From contig NZ_UETD01000011.1 of the NCBI RefSeq assembly GCF_900116855.1, positions 131,607 through 195,606 of the forward strand: a stretch of 64,000 bases of DNA, written 5' to 3'. Position numbers and translations under genes: made by a program. The DNA is from Ruminococcus flavefaciens (lineage in GTDB: Bacteria; Bacillota; Clostridia; Oscillospirales; Ruminococcaceae). Every line of letters starts with the position of its first letter. The first letter of the stretch is position 1. Below, in pieces: positions 18,101 through 27,125 of the stretch. Below the pieces are notes generated by a model. That model was given only the letters and a program-made list of their open reading frames with translations. It searched no databases and was not told the DNA's origin.

Positions 18101-18335
18101 AGACGGCGAGCCCAACGTGGAGACTCTCCTTGACAGCGGCAAGATACACTATGTTATCTCCACCTCCGCAAAGGGACGACTTCCCGAGCGCGACAGCGTT
18201 AAGATGAGAAGAAAGTCCATCGAGCGCTCAATATGCAGCCTTACGGCAGTAGATACGGCGAAATCGCTGGTAAAGGTGCTTGAATCGGGCAGGACTATCA
18301 ACGATGTTGAATTAGTTGACATCACGAAGATCTAA
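15144..18335 (+). CDS. carB: Carbamoyl-phosphate synthase large subunit
   Basis: 1063 residues, full length for the family. Two homologous halves are visible: [21 protein letters not shown] at the start and [20 protein letters not shown] near residue 550, each with an ATP-grasp domain. The C-terminal MGS-like allosteric domain carries [9 protein letters not shown]-type sequence. It makes carbamoyl phosphate from bicarbonate, two ATP and ammonia from CarA, feeding both pyrimidine and arginine synthesis. The start has GGAGG 9 nt upstream. Confidence 0.97.
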   Translation: [1063 protein letters not shown]

Positions 18336-18341
18336 ACCTGT

Positions 18342-18598
18342 AGGGGCTGGCGTCCTCGACAGCCCACAGTAGGGAACGCCGTCAGCCATTAGCCGTTAGC
18401 TTGCAGGGGCGGCGGAACGCCGCCTGCAGTTTCAGATATGCAGCAGATATATGAGATGGCGGCAAAGGGGCGTTATAACACAAAAGAATACTTGAAACTT
18501 ACGGGGCGATGCAGTCATCGCCCCATACATTTCTATTTTGTGGGACACCGTCCCATACACTCTCAACTTTCAACTCTAAACTCTCAACTTCCAAAGGG
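18342..18598. repeat. Cluster of dispersed palindromic repeats after carB
   Basis: Contains AGGGGCGGCGgaACGCCGCCTGCAGTT-like sequence (about 18401-18432, sister of 13213-13236), a GGGGCGATGcagtCATCGCCCC hairpin (about 18504-18525), and CTCTCAACTTTCAACTCTAAACT-type sequence (about 18558-18590) whose reverse complement recurs at 45535-45562. No gene is supported in this stretch. Confidence 0.65.
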
Positions 18599-18604
18599 GG
18601 AACT

Positions 18605-20566
18605 ATGGATCACTTCAAGCTATGTTCAAACTATGCTCCCGCAGGCGACCAGCCGCAGGCTATCGACAAGCTCGTAAGCGGCATACAGTCGGGCAAAAAG
18701 GAGCAGATACTCCTCGGCGTCACAGGTTCGGGAAAGACCTTCACCATGGCGAATGTCATCGCCCGTGTGAACAAGCCCACTCTCGTCCTTGCACACAACA
18801 AGATACTTGCGGCTCAGCTCTGTTCGGAGTTCCGCGAATTCTTCCCCGAGAATGCCGTGGAGTACTTCGTGTCCTACTATGACTACTACCAGCCCGAGGC
18901 TTATGTTCCCAGCACCGACAGCTACATCGAAAAGGACTCCTCTATAAATGACGAGATAGACAAGCTCCGCCACTCCGCCACCACGGCTCTTGCGGAGCGC
19001 CGCGACGTTATCATCGTTGCCAGCGTGTCCTGCATCTACTCCCTCGGAAGCCCCGAGGAGTACCGTTCCATGTGCGTTTCCATACGTCAGGGTGCCGAAA
19101 AGCCCCGTGACCAGCTCATCAACGAGCTTGTGAAGATACGCTATGAGCGCAACGATATTGCCTTTGAGCGTAACAGGTTCAGAGTCCGCGGCGACGTTGT
19201 GGAGATATTCCCCGCAATGTCATCGGATACGGCAGTCCGCGTTGAATACTTCGGCGACGAGATAGACCGTATCTCCGAGATAAACGTGGTCACAGGCGAG
19301 GTCAAGGCAGTTGTGTCCCACGCGGCTATTTTTCCTGCCTCTCACTATGTTGTGGGCGATGACAAGCTTGAGTCCGCACTTCAGGAGCTTGACCGCGAGC
19401 TTGCGGAGCGTGTAGACTATTTCCGGAAGAACAACAAGCTCATCGAGGCTCAGCGTATCGAGCAGAGGACTCACTACGACATGGAGATGCTCCGTGAGGT
19501 GGGCTATTGCAGCGGCGTTGAGAACTACTCCCGTGTCCTTGCAGGAAGACCTGCGGGAAGCACTCCCCAGACCCTCCTCGACCACTTCCCCGAGGACTTC
19601 CTCCTCATCGTGGACGAGAGCCATGTTACTCTGCCGCAGGTAAGAGCCATGTACGCAGGCGACCGCGCCAGAAAGACCACCCTTGTGGACTACGGCTTCC
19701 GTCTGCCCAGCGCTATGGACAACCGTCCGCTGAATTTTGACGAGTTCAACGCGCATATACATCAGGCTATCTACGTCAGCGCTACTCCCGGACAGATAGA
19801 GCGCGAAAAGACCGATACCATAGTGGAGCAGGTCATCCGTCCTACGGGACTTGTTGACCCCGAGATAATTGTCAAGCCAACTCACGGACAGGTGGACGAC
19901 CTTCTCTCCGAGATAAACGAGAGAGCTGCAAGGAATGAGCGCGTGCTGGTGACAACTCTCACCAAGAAAATGGCTGAGGACCTTACCTCCTATTATGAGA
20001 AGCTGGGAGTAAAGGTGCGCTATCTCCACCATGATATCGACACCATCGAGCGCATGGAGATAATCAAGGACCTCCGTGAGGGCGTTTTTGATGTGCTGGT
20101 GGGAATAAACCTTCTCCGTGAGGGACTTGATATCCCCGAGGTAAGCCTTATCGCCATTCTTGACGCCGATAAGGAGGGCTTCCTGAGAAGTGAGACATCC
20201 CTTATCCAGACCATAGGCAGAGCTGCCCGAAATGCCAAGGGACAGGTAATAATGTACGCCGACGCCGTTACGGGTTCAATGGAGAGGGCTATCACCGAGA
20301 CCGAGCGCAGACGCTCCCTCCAGATGGCATTCAACGAGGAGCACGGCATAGTTCCCAAGACCATCATCAAGGAGGTCAGGGACGTACTGGAGATAACCTC
20401 CAAGAACAAGGTGGAGGAAAAGACGAAAAAGAAGAAGCTTTCATCTTCCGAGAAGCAGCAGCTCATTGACAAGCTGACAGTGGAGATGAAGAACGCTGCA
20501 AAGCTGCTTGAATTCGAGCACGCAGCATATCTCCGTGACAAGATAAGGGAGCTTCAGGGAAAATAA
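18605..20566 (+). CDS. uvrB: Excinuclease ABC subunit B
   Basis: 653 residues from ATG 18605, preceded by AAAGGGGG; a frame extending back to 18509 would start inside repeats. Helicase Walker A GVTGSGKT at 38-45, the beta-hairpin region [30 protein letters not shown] (DEAD-like motif), helicase motif [11 protein letters not shown] and a C-terminal UVR domain binding UvrC are all present. Nucleotide excision repair damage verification. No uvrA or uvrC in the window. Confidence 0.97.
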   Translation: MDHFKLCSNYAPAGDQPQAIDKLVSGIQSGKKEQILLGVTGSGKTFTMANVIARVNKPTLVLAHNKILAAQLCSEFREFFPENAVEYFVSYYDYYQPEAYVPSTDSYIEKDSSINDEIDKLRHSATTALAERRDVIIVASVSCIYSLGSPEEYRSMCVSIRQGAEKPRDQLINELVKIRYERNDIAFERNRFRVRGDVVEIFPAMSSDTAVRVEYFGDEIDRISEINVVTGEVKAVVSHAAIFPASHYVVGDDKLESALQELDRELAERVDYFRKNNKLIEAQRIEQRTHYDMEMLREVGYCSGVENYSRVLAGRPAGSTPQTLLDHFPEDFLLIVDESHVTLPQVRAMYAGDRARKTTLVDYGFRLPSAMDNRPLNFDEFNAHIHQAIYVSATPGQIEREKTDTIVEQVIRPTGLVDPEIIVKPTHGQVDDLLSEINERAARNERVLVTTLTKKMAEDLTSYYEKLGVKVRYLHHDIDTIERMEIIKDLREGVFDVLVGINLLREGLDIPEVSLIAILDADKEGFLRSETSLIQTIGRAARNAKGQVIMYADAVTGSMERAITETERRRSLQMAFNEEHGIVPKTIIKEVRDVLEITSKNKVEEKTKKKKLSSSEKQQLIDKLTVEMKNAAKLLEFEHAAYLRDKIRELQGK

Positions 20567-20576
20567 GTTTTAATAT

Positions 20577-20617
20577 GCGGCAGGAGCAGTTTTGGTATGC
20601 TCCTGCCGCAGCCTTTT
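20577..20617 (+). terminator. Terminator of uvrB
   Basis: Perfect 12-bp stem GCGGCAGGAGCA / TGCTCCTGCCGC (20577-20609) followed by a CCTTTTCTG tract. Confidence 0.8.
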
Positions 20618-20620
20618 CTG

Positions 20621-20658
20621 CACTATATATTGACTTTTTTGCCTATATAGTGTATTAT
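20621..20658 (+). promoter_or_regulatory. Promoter with inverted repeat over the -35/spacer
   Basis: TTGACT (20630-20635), 17-nt spacer, TATTAT (20653-20658). A perfect 9-bp inverted repeat CACTATATA (20621-20629) / TATATAGTG (20644-20652) flanks the -35 element and fills the spacer, which is well placed for a repressor operator. Confidence 0.65.
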
Positions 20659-20726
20659 TTGAGTAATGAGCATATATGTTACTGCTTATATTTACTATTT
20701 TTATTCGGATCGAAAGGATGATGAAT

Positions 20727-22985
20727 ATGCTTAAAAAAAGAGTATTGTCAGTTCTTCTGGCAGCAGCTATGCTTCCACTCTGCGGCAGCTATACGGGCGT
20801 TGTGAAGGTGCCTTACGCCGTGGCAGCCGAGGACAGTGAAGCTGCTCAGACAAGACCTATGACACTTGATGATGTAAGAGCACTTTCTACAAAGGGCGAG
20901 GGACTGAGATGGTCGGACTTTGACGAGTTCGAGGGTGAGCCGTTCTTTATCGGCAAGGTCAAATACTGCACGTTTATTATGGATGACGGATATGGACTCA
21001 GCGTGCAAGGCGAGCCCGACAAAGAGCTTGTCAAAGCTCATCTGTTCCGTTATGTGTATGACCCGGGCTACCCTAAGATAGATATTCGCAGAGATGATGT
21101 TGAGTCTTTCATTGAGCAGATGACAACGCAGACTTTGGGAACGCAGTCTGCTCTGAAGACCACAACATCCAAGACCACCACTTCAACTGCCACCACATCG
21201 AAAAACACTACAACCACTACAGCTGTGACAACTTCCTCTGCGGAAGTGACGAGCACTTTCACCAAAAAGACAATGAATATGGACGAGGTCAGGAAGCTTG
21301 CCAAAAAGGGCATGGACCTTACATGGGAGGATCTGGCACCTTACGGCTGTAAGGCCACCGGCGACGGTATACACAGTGCCGCACACGATTTCTATTTCGG
21401 TGACGGCTATTGCTTCTCCGTCTGCGGACAGCCTCCTGTGAAGCTCCAGACTGTCGAGCTTTTCTATAAGGACAGAAGCAACAGCATTGACATCAGAACA
21501 GGGGATATCGACCTCTTTATCAGGCAGAACACCGCAGAGGAGGTGCCCGATATCGGCTGTACCTTTGATGAGATAAGAGCAATGAGCACCGAGCAGGTGG
21601 AGGAGCTTTTCGCCGCAAGAGGACTCACCGACAAGGACTTCTATCAGGTGTACTGTCAGGACTACACACCCGAGGATGCAGTGGATCACGGCATTATGCG
21701 ATGTTCGATCATGCTCAAGCCCGATAACTATATGATCAATCTCACAAAGGGCGAGCTGGTCACAAAGGCAGCTTCCATAAAAGAAGCCCGTATGCTCCCG
21801 CGTGAAACCGACTTTGCGTGGAAAACCGCAACGGTGTTGAAGTCTCTCGGACTTCCCGAGGACCTTTTCTCCGTTTATGTGAACACTGAAAATATGGTGG
21901 GACGCTTCGAGCCCTCGGGCGAATATACCTATGGGCTTTACTGTGACTGCTATTTAGACTGTTATGAGTACGATCCGGTTAAGTGTGCAAATCTCGTCGG
22001 TGCTGCTATGAACTACGCTCAGCTCAATCCTGATTTCGCGTTTATCAGATCAGATATCAGCGGCGCAGGAAGCGCACCTATTGAGGACAGCAGGTTCAGC
22101 ATAGAGGAGCACTGTGTACAGTTCAATGAGACCGTGGACGCTGCATGGGTGCTTACCAATTACAGCTACGATGAGGGCAGCATGGACAAGAACTACAAGT
22201 TCTATCCCTCTGAGGGTGGAAAGTATCTGCTGCTAACCCTTGATTACAGCGAAGACGTCAGTGAACTTGCCGATCAGCCCACTATGCCCGGTGTGGACTG
22301 CACTATGCAGAGCTACATCATTGAGTGCCGTGACGGTAGGATCAGAGTTATTCCCGATAAGGAGTATACCTTTCCGTATCCGGAGACCGAAGAGGAGATA
22401 CAGGCATCCCTTGCTCAGAAAGAGGCTATCTTCGCAAAGGCTTTTGAGCTCATGGACAGCGACCATTTCTTCCAGTGCATCAGGCTTCGCGGAGTTGACA
22501 ACGGCTTAACCAATATCATGCATATCAGGTCTTCATCAGACGGAAAAGTTTTTGTTTCGAGGGAGGATACGGACGGCACTTCCGTGAACACCGAGCTGCT
22601 GCCGGCGGCAGAGGACAAGGAAGCAGGCACAAAGAGGTTTGCCGTAAACGGCTCCTATATGATAGGTGATGAGAGAGATCACAGCAAGCCCGAGACTGAA
22701 ATAAGGATATCAAAGACAGATAATGACAATATCATTACTTACGATGTGGAGGAGTCAGTTGGCTTACTCATGCCCACAACGCTGAAAATGCACAGCTATA
22801 AGAAGGGCGATGTCAGCGGTGACAAAAGCTTCAATGTTGCGGATATAGTTCTGCTCCAGAGATGGCTCCTTGGCAAAAAGCCCGAAAACTTCAAAAACTG
22901 GAAGGCTGCCGATCTCAACGGCGATGATGTCATCGATGTATTCGATCTGACTGCCGCAAAGAGGTATCTTGTGGAAACAATGTAA
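20727..22985 (+). CDS. Secreted dockerin protein with repeated unknown modules
   Basis: 752 residues from ATG 20727 (AAAGG with 9-nt spacing; two further ATGs lie just upstream). Signal peptide about 1-35. Module 1 (about 45-130, TLDDVRALSTKG...LRWSDFDEFEG) and module 2 (about 190-275, NMDEVRKLAKKG...LTWEDLAPYG) are homologous. They are joined by a Thr/Ser-rich linker, and a third DEIRAMST unit follows near 285. The C-terminus is a type I dockerin with two calcium loops (GDVSGDKSFNVADIVLLQRW; ADLNGDDVIDVFDLTAAKRY). It is therefore exported and probably docked on a cellulosome scaffold. The catalytic or binding function of the modules is unknown. Confidence 0.85.
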   Translation: MLKKRVLSVLLAAAMLPLCGSYTGVVKVPYAVAAEDSEAAQTRPMTLDDVRALSTKGEGLRWSDFDEFEGEPFFIGKVKYCTFIMDDGYGLSVQGEPDKELVKAHLFRYVYDPGYPKIDIRRDDVESFIEQMTTQTLGTQSALKTTTSKTTTSTATTSKNTTTTTAVTTSSAEVTSTFTKKTMNMDEVRKLAKKGMDLTWEDLAPYGCKATGDGIHSAAHDFYFGDGYCFSVCGQPPVKLQTVELFYKDRSNSIDIRTGDIDLFIRQNTAEEVPDIGCTFDEIRAMSTEQVEELFAARGLTDKDFYQVYCQDYTPEDAVDHGIMRCSIMLKPDNYMINLTKGELVTKAASIKEARMLPRETDFAWKTATVLKSLGLPEDLFSVYVNTENMVGRFEPSGEYTYGLYCDCYLDCYEYDPVKCANLVGAAMNYAQLNPDFAFIRSDISGAGSAPIEDSRFSIEEHCVQFNETVDAAWVLTNYSYDEGSMDKNYKFYPSEGGKYLLLTLDYSEDVSELADQPTMPGVDCTMQSYIIECRDGRIRVIPDKEYTFPYPETEEEIQASLAQKEAIFAKAFELMDSDHFFQCIRLRGVDNGLTNIMHIRSSSDGKVFVSREDTDGTSVNTELLPAAEDKEAGTKRFAVNGSYMIGDERDHSKPETEIRISKTDNDNIITYDVEESVGLLMPTTLKMHSYKKGDVSGDKSFNVADIVLLQRWLLGKKPENFKNWKAADLNGDDVIDVFDLTAAKRYLVETM

Positions 22986-23019
22986 TATGATCGGAGAGCC
23001 CGCTTTTTCAAAAAATGTG

Positions 23020-23051
23020 CCGCACCTGTGCCATGCAGGTGCGGCTTTTTT
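23020..23051 (+). terminator. Terminator after the dockerin protein gene
   Basis: Stem CCGCACCTG / CAGGTGCGG (23020-23044) followed by CTTTTTTG. Confidence 0.85.
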
Positions 23052-23056
23052 GTGCA

Positions 23057-23070
23057 TGGGAGCGCTCCGT
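23057..23070. promoter_or_regulatory. LacI-family (CelR/CebR-like) operator candidate
   Basis: TGGGAGCGCTCCGT has a perfect GGAGCGCTCC core and matches 12 of 14 positions of TGGGAGCGCTCCCA, the operator of cellobiose-responsive CelR/CebR repressors. It lies 29 bp before the -35 of the cellulase promoter. Confidence 0.45.
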
Positions 23071-23098
23071 GTTGATTTTGTGAAAACCGCAGAAAGTA

Positions 23099-23127
23099 TT
23101 GACATTCCGCCCTTGAAATGCTACAAT
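23099..23127 (+). promoter_or_regulatory. Promoter of the first GH5 cellulase
   Basis: TTGACA (23099-23104), 17-nt spacer, TACAAT (23122-23127), 53 bp before the start codon. Confidence 0.8.
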
Positions 23128-23179
23128 ATAGTTAATAATGGTACATTGGAAAAGTGTACTATGAGAGGGGAAAAATAAA

Positions 23180-24976
23180 ATGAAAAAATTAGTACGCACT
23201 GCGGCTGCACTTGTGTCAGCAGCTGCGCTGGCGGTAACGGGAGCAGCACCCTGTTTCAGTCAGTCCATGATGGCGGCTAATGCCGTTGACACAAACGGTG
23301 ACGACTGGCTCCACGCAAAGGGCAGCCGTCTCTACGACATGAACGGAAACGAAGTATGGCTCACAGGCGCCAACTGGTTCGGCTTCAACTGTACCGAGAA
23401 CTCGCCCCACTATCTCTGGAGCGGCGATATCGACGATATGGTAAGAGAAATTGCCGACCACGGCGTAAATGTCCTGAGACTTCCTGTTTCCACGGAGCTT
23501 CTCTATAACTGGATGATCGGCGACCCCGATCCCATAGAGAGCATCAATCCTAACAATGACCCCAGCTATCCTTTCAACGTTGATCTTATCAAGGAGGACG
23601 GAAGCGTGGTCAACAGTCAGGAGCTTTTCGACATACTCCTTGCCAAGTGCAAAAAGTACGGCGTAAAGTGTTTCATCGACATCCACAGCCCCGAATCGAA
23701 CAACTCGGGACATAACTACGGACTCTGGTACGGCAAGAGCTTTGAGGCAAATAACGGCAAGAACGTCGAAGTCACCACCGATGTGTGGATAGAGACTCTT
23801 GCATGGTGTGCAGGTCACTATAAGGGCGACGATACCCTTATCGGCTTCGACCTGAAGAACGAGCCCCACAGCAAGTACGGCGGAGCTCCTATAGACGCTA
23901 TATGGGACGACTCAGACGCTCCCAACAACTGGAAGAAGGCTGCTCAGGACTGTGCAGACGCTGTTCTTGAAAAGAACCCCAATGCACTCATCATCATCGA
24001 GGGCGTTGAGGGATTCGAGGGACACGGCGCATGGTGGGGCGGAAACCTCCGCGGCGTTGCAAAGTATCCCGTTATGCCCAAGTCGGGCACCTCACAGATA
24101 GTCTACTCTCCTCATGACTACGGTCCTAAAGTAAGCGATCAGAGCTGGTTCCACAAGGACTTCACAGAGGCGACTCTCCTTGATGATTACTGGAGAGACA
24201 CATGGGCTTACCTTGTAGAGAAGGATATGTACCCTCTCCTCATAGGCGAGTGGGGCGGACTCCTTGACGGCGGCGACAACGAAAAGTGGCTGGGACTTAT
24301 CCGCGACTACATGATAAAGAATCACATCAATCATACATTCTGGTGCCTCAACGATGACTCGGGCGATACGGGCGGACTCTGGAAGGGCGTCCAGTTCGGT
24401 ACAACACAGGGCGCTGACGGCAAGATAGTGGGCAAGACCACTATCGACTGGGATCAGGTGAAGTACGACACCTACTACTATCCCGCTATCTGGAAGACCT
24501 CAAAGACCAAGAAGTTCATAGGTCTCGATCATCAGGTGGCTCTGGGCAAGGACGGTATCTCGCTGAACGACTTCTACGCCAACTATGCTGCTTCCGAGGG
24601 AAGCAATCTTGACGGCGGCAAGACCTCAAGCGGCAATCCTATCAGCTCCGATGATCCCAAGACCACTACAACATCTACTGTCACAACTACCACTTCTTCC
24701 GTGACAACTACATCCACTACCTCACAGGGCGTCAGTAATCGCGTTTACGGAGACACTAATCTCGACGGCGAAGTGGAGCTTTCAGACGCTATTCTCATAA
24801 TGCAGGACCTTGCCAATCCCGATAAGTACGGTCAGAGCGGCAGCGATCCCCTGCATATCACATCACAGGGTCTGGACAACGGCGACGTTGACGGACAGAA
24901 GGGCGTTACTTCCAACGACGCACTGACGATACAGAAGAAGCTTCTCGGCTTCTACGACAAATTACCTATTGCTTAA
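23180..24976 (+). CDS. Secreted GH5 endoglucanase with dockerin
   Basis: 598 residues. Signal peptide about 1-36, then a glycoside hydrolase family 5 domain (about 38-480) starting WLHAKGSRLYDMNGNEVWLTGANWFGFNC. The acid/base is E228 in DLKNEPH and the nucleophile is E357 in LIGEWGG. A Thr/Ser linker (about 493-515) leads to a type I dockerin (GDTNLDGEVELSDAILIMQ ... GDVDGQKGVTSNDALTIQKK). It hydrolyses beta-1,4-glucans, probably cellulose, attached to the cellulosome. The domain looks like the GH5_1-type subgroup; subfamily is inferred. Its close paralogue lies immediately downstream. Confidence 0.92.
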   Translation: MKKLVRTAAALVSAAALAVTGAAPCFSQSMMAANAVDTNGDDWLHAKGSRLYDMNGNEVWLTGANWFGFNCTENSPHYLWSGDIDDMVREIADHGVNVLRLPVSTELLYNWMIGDPDPIESINPNNDPSYPFNVDLIKEDGSVVNSQELFDILLAKCKKYGVKCFIDIHSPESNNSGHNYGLWYGKSFEANNGKNVEVTTDVWIETLAWCAGHYKGDDTLIGFDLKNEPHSKYGGAPIDAIWDDSDAPNNWKKAAQDCADAVLEKNPNALIIIEGVEGFEGHGAWWGGNLRGVAKYPVMPKSGTSQIVYSPHDYGPKVSDQSWFHKDFTEATLLDDYWRDTWAYLVEKDMYPLLIGEWGGLLDGGDNEKWLGLIRDYMIKNHINHTFWCLNDDSGDTGGLWKGVQFGTTQGADGKIVGKTTIDWDQVKYDTYYYPAIWKTSKTKKFIGLDHQVALGKDGISLNDFYANYAASEGSNLDGGKTSSGNPISSDDPKTTTTSTVTTTTSSVTTTSTTSQGVSNRVYGDTNLDGEVELSDAILIMQDLANPDKYGQSGSDPLHITSQGLDNGDVDGQKGVTSNDALTIQKKLLGFYDKLPIA

Positions 24977-25041
24977 AGCCTTTTACCGCACGGCTTCAGG
25001 GGTCTGTGCGGAGAAAAATAAAATATGAGAGGGAAATTATT

Positions 25042-26964
25042 ATGAAGAAGTTTTTACGCTCAGTGGCTGCTGTAGCCGCTGCTGCAGCTGTTACGGTGTC
25101 GGGCGCTGCCTACTATGCACCTACAGCTGCACCTGACACTATCGCAAATGTTGCCGCTGCCGACGACAACAACGACGACTGGCTCCACGCAGAGGGAAGC
25201 CGTCTCTATGACATGAACGGCAATCAGGTATGGCTCACGGGAGCTAACTGGTTCGGCTTCAACTGCTCCGAGAACTGTGCTCACGGTCTCTATGCAGCAG
25301 ATGCCGATGATATGCTCCAGAGCATCGCAGACCACGGTATCAACGTGCTCCGTCTGCCTATCTCAACAACACTGCTCAAGTCATGGATGGACGGCGAGCC
25401 TCACGCTGTAAGCTCAGTACAGGCTTCCTACACTCCTCCCCAGGACGTTGTAGGTGAGGACGGAAAGGTAACTCCCGCAGGCTACTATACAAATATCAAC
25501 AAGGACTTCGTTGAATCTGACGGCAAGACTGTGAAGAACAGTATGGAGATATTCGATATCCTCATACAGAAGTGCAAGAAGTACGGTATCAAGGTATTTA
25601 TCGATATCCACAGCCCCGACGAGAACAACTCCGGCCATGACTATGCGCTCTGGTACGGCAAGGCAGGCATAACCACAAAGATATGGCAGGATACTCTGGT
25701 ATGGCTGGCAGATAAGTACAAGAATGATGATACTCTCATCGGCTACGACCTGAAGAACGAGCCTCACGGCAAGCGTGAATACAAGGGCGACACCTGCCCC
25801 AGCACCATTGCAAAGTGGGATGACTCAAAGGACGAGAACAACTGGGCATACGCTGCTACAAACTGTGCAGAGGCTATCCTCGATGTTAACCCCAACGCTC
25901 TTATCTTCATCGAGGGCATTGAGCAGTATCCCATGACCGAAAAGGGCTATACATTCGACACTCCCGATGTATGGGAGCCCAAGTCTGATGACGAAAAGAG
26001 ATGGTACGGCGCATGGTGGGGCGGAAACCTCCGCGGCGTAAAGGACAATCCCATAAAGATGTCCACACCTGCCAAGCAGTCCAAGATAGTTTACTCTCCT
26101 CATGACTACGGTCCGTCAGTTTATAAGCAGACATGGTTCGACAAGGACTTCACAACAGAGACTCTCCTTGACGATTACTGGAGAGACACATGGGCATATA
26201 TCAACGAGGGCGATATCGCACCTCTCCTCATCGGTGAGTGGGGCGGCTTCGTTGACGGAACCAAGAATCAGAAGTGGATGGAGCTTCTTGCAGACTATAT
26301 GGTAAAGCACCACATCAACCACACATACTGGTGCCTCAATCCTAACTCAGGCGATACAGGCGGACTTCTCAGTCACGACTTCCTTACATGGGATGCACCT
26401 CGTTATAAGATACTCAAGAGCACTCTCTGGCAGACTGACAGCGGAAAGTTCATCGGTCTTGACCACCAGACAGCTCTCGGCAAGAACGGTATCTCACTGA
26501 GCGAGTTCTATGCATCGGGCGCTAAGAGCAACCTTGACACAGGTGCTCCGGGACATTCTGTAACTCCTACAACAGATATCCCCAAGACCACAACATCAAC
26601 AACCACCACAACTACAACAGCAAAGCCCACAACAACTACCACGACCACAACTGTTGTTTTCCTTGATACAGTTACTACTACATCCACAACAGTTACACAG
26701 CCTGTTGTTACCACAACAGACAGTGGTTCCGGTAAGGAAATAATCACATGGGGAGATACCAACTGCGACGGTACTGTTGAGCTGGCAGACGCTATACTCA
26801 TCATGCAGACCCTTGCTAACCCCAACAAGTATGCTGTTACCGAGCAGGGCAGACTCAACGGCGACGTTGACAAGTCTACAGTAGGTCTTACCTCGAATGA
26901 CGCTATGTTCATTCAGGAATTCCTGCTGAATAAGAGAACGACTCTCAACCCCGAAGGCAAGTAA
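25042..26964 (+). CDS. Secreted GH5 endoglucanase with dockerin (paralogue)
   Basis: 640 residues from ATG 25042 (GAGAGGG upstream). Signal peptide about 1-40, GH5 domain about 45-495 with acid/base E240 (DLKNEPH) and nucleophile E399 (LIGEWGG). A Thr-rich linker follows, interrupted by VVFLDTV, then a dockerin GDTNCDGTVELADAILIMQ ... GDVDKSTVGLTSNDAMFIQEF. It is about as similar to its neighbour as a tandem duplicate, with an extra insertion after SVQASYTPPQDVVG (about residue 130). The 65-bp gap from the upstream cellulase holds no clear terminator or promoter, so the two may be co-transcribed. Its dockerin is nearly identical to that of the protein at 34284-36233. Confidence 0.92.
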   Translation: MKKFLRSVAAVAAAAAVTVSGAAYYAPTAAPDTIANVAAADDNNDDWLHAEGSRLYDMNGNQVWLTGANWFGFNCSENCAHGLYAADADDMLQSIADHGINVLRLPISTTLLKSWMDGEPHAVSSVQASYTPPQDVVGEDGKVTPAGYYTNINKDFVESDGKTVKNSMEIFDILIQKCKKYGIKVFIDIHSPDENNSGHDYALWYGKAGITTKIWQDTLVWLADKYKNDDTLIGYDLKNEPHGKREYKGDTCPSTIAKWDDSKDENNWAYAATNCAEAILDVNPNALIFIEGIEQYPMTEKGYTFDTPDVWEPKSDDEKRWYGAWWGGNLRGVKDNPIKMSTPAKQSKIVYSPHDYGPSVYKQTWFDKDFTTETLLDDYWRDTWAYINEGDIAPLLIGEWGGFVDGTKNQKWMELLADYMVKHHINHTYWCLNPNSGDTGGLLSHDFLTWDAPRYKILKSTLWQTDSGKFIGLDHQTALGKNGISLSEFYASGAKSNLDTGAPGHSVTPTTDIPKTTTSTTTTTTTAKPTTTTTTTTVVFLDTVTTTSTTVTQPVVTTTDSGSGKEIITWGDTNCDGTVELADAILIMQTLANPNKYAVTEQGRLNGDVDKSTVGLTSNDAMFIQEFLLNKRTTLNPEGK

Positions 26965-27003
26965 TATAAGCTGCACCATGCGGCTTACAGCTGAATAAAA
27001 ACT

Positions 27004-27036
27004 ATACCGAGCCCTGAAAAAGGCTCGGTATTTTTT
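27004..27036 (+). terminator. Terminator of the cellulase pair
   Basis: Stem ATACCGAGCC / GGCTCGGTAT (27004-27031) followed by TTTTTTC. Confidence 0.9.
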
Positions 27037-27044
27037 CGTTTATA

Positions 27045-27081
27045 TACAAAAACGGCAGCCTATGGAGAAGGGCTGCCGTTT
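27045..27081 (-). terminator. Terminator of the minus-strand lipoprotein gene
   Basis: Reverse-strand stem AAACGGCAGCC / GGCTGCCGTTT (27050-27081) followed by TTTTTGT. Confidence 0.85.
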
Positions 27082-27125
27082 CTGCTGAAATATATAGAGA
27101 TTATTATGGAAAGCTATATGTAAAG

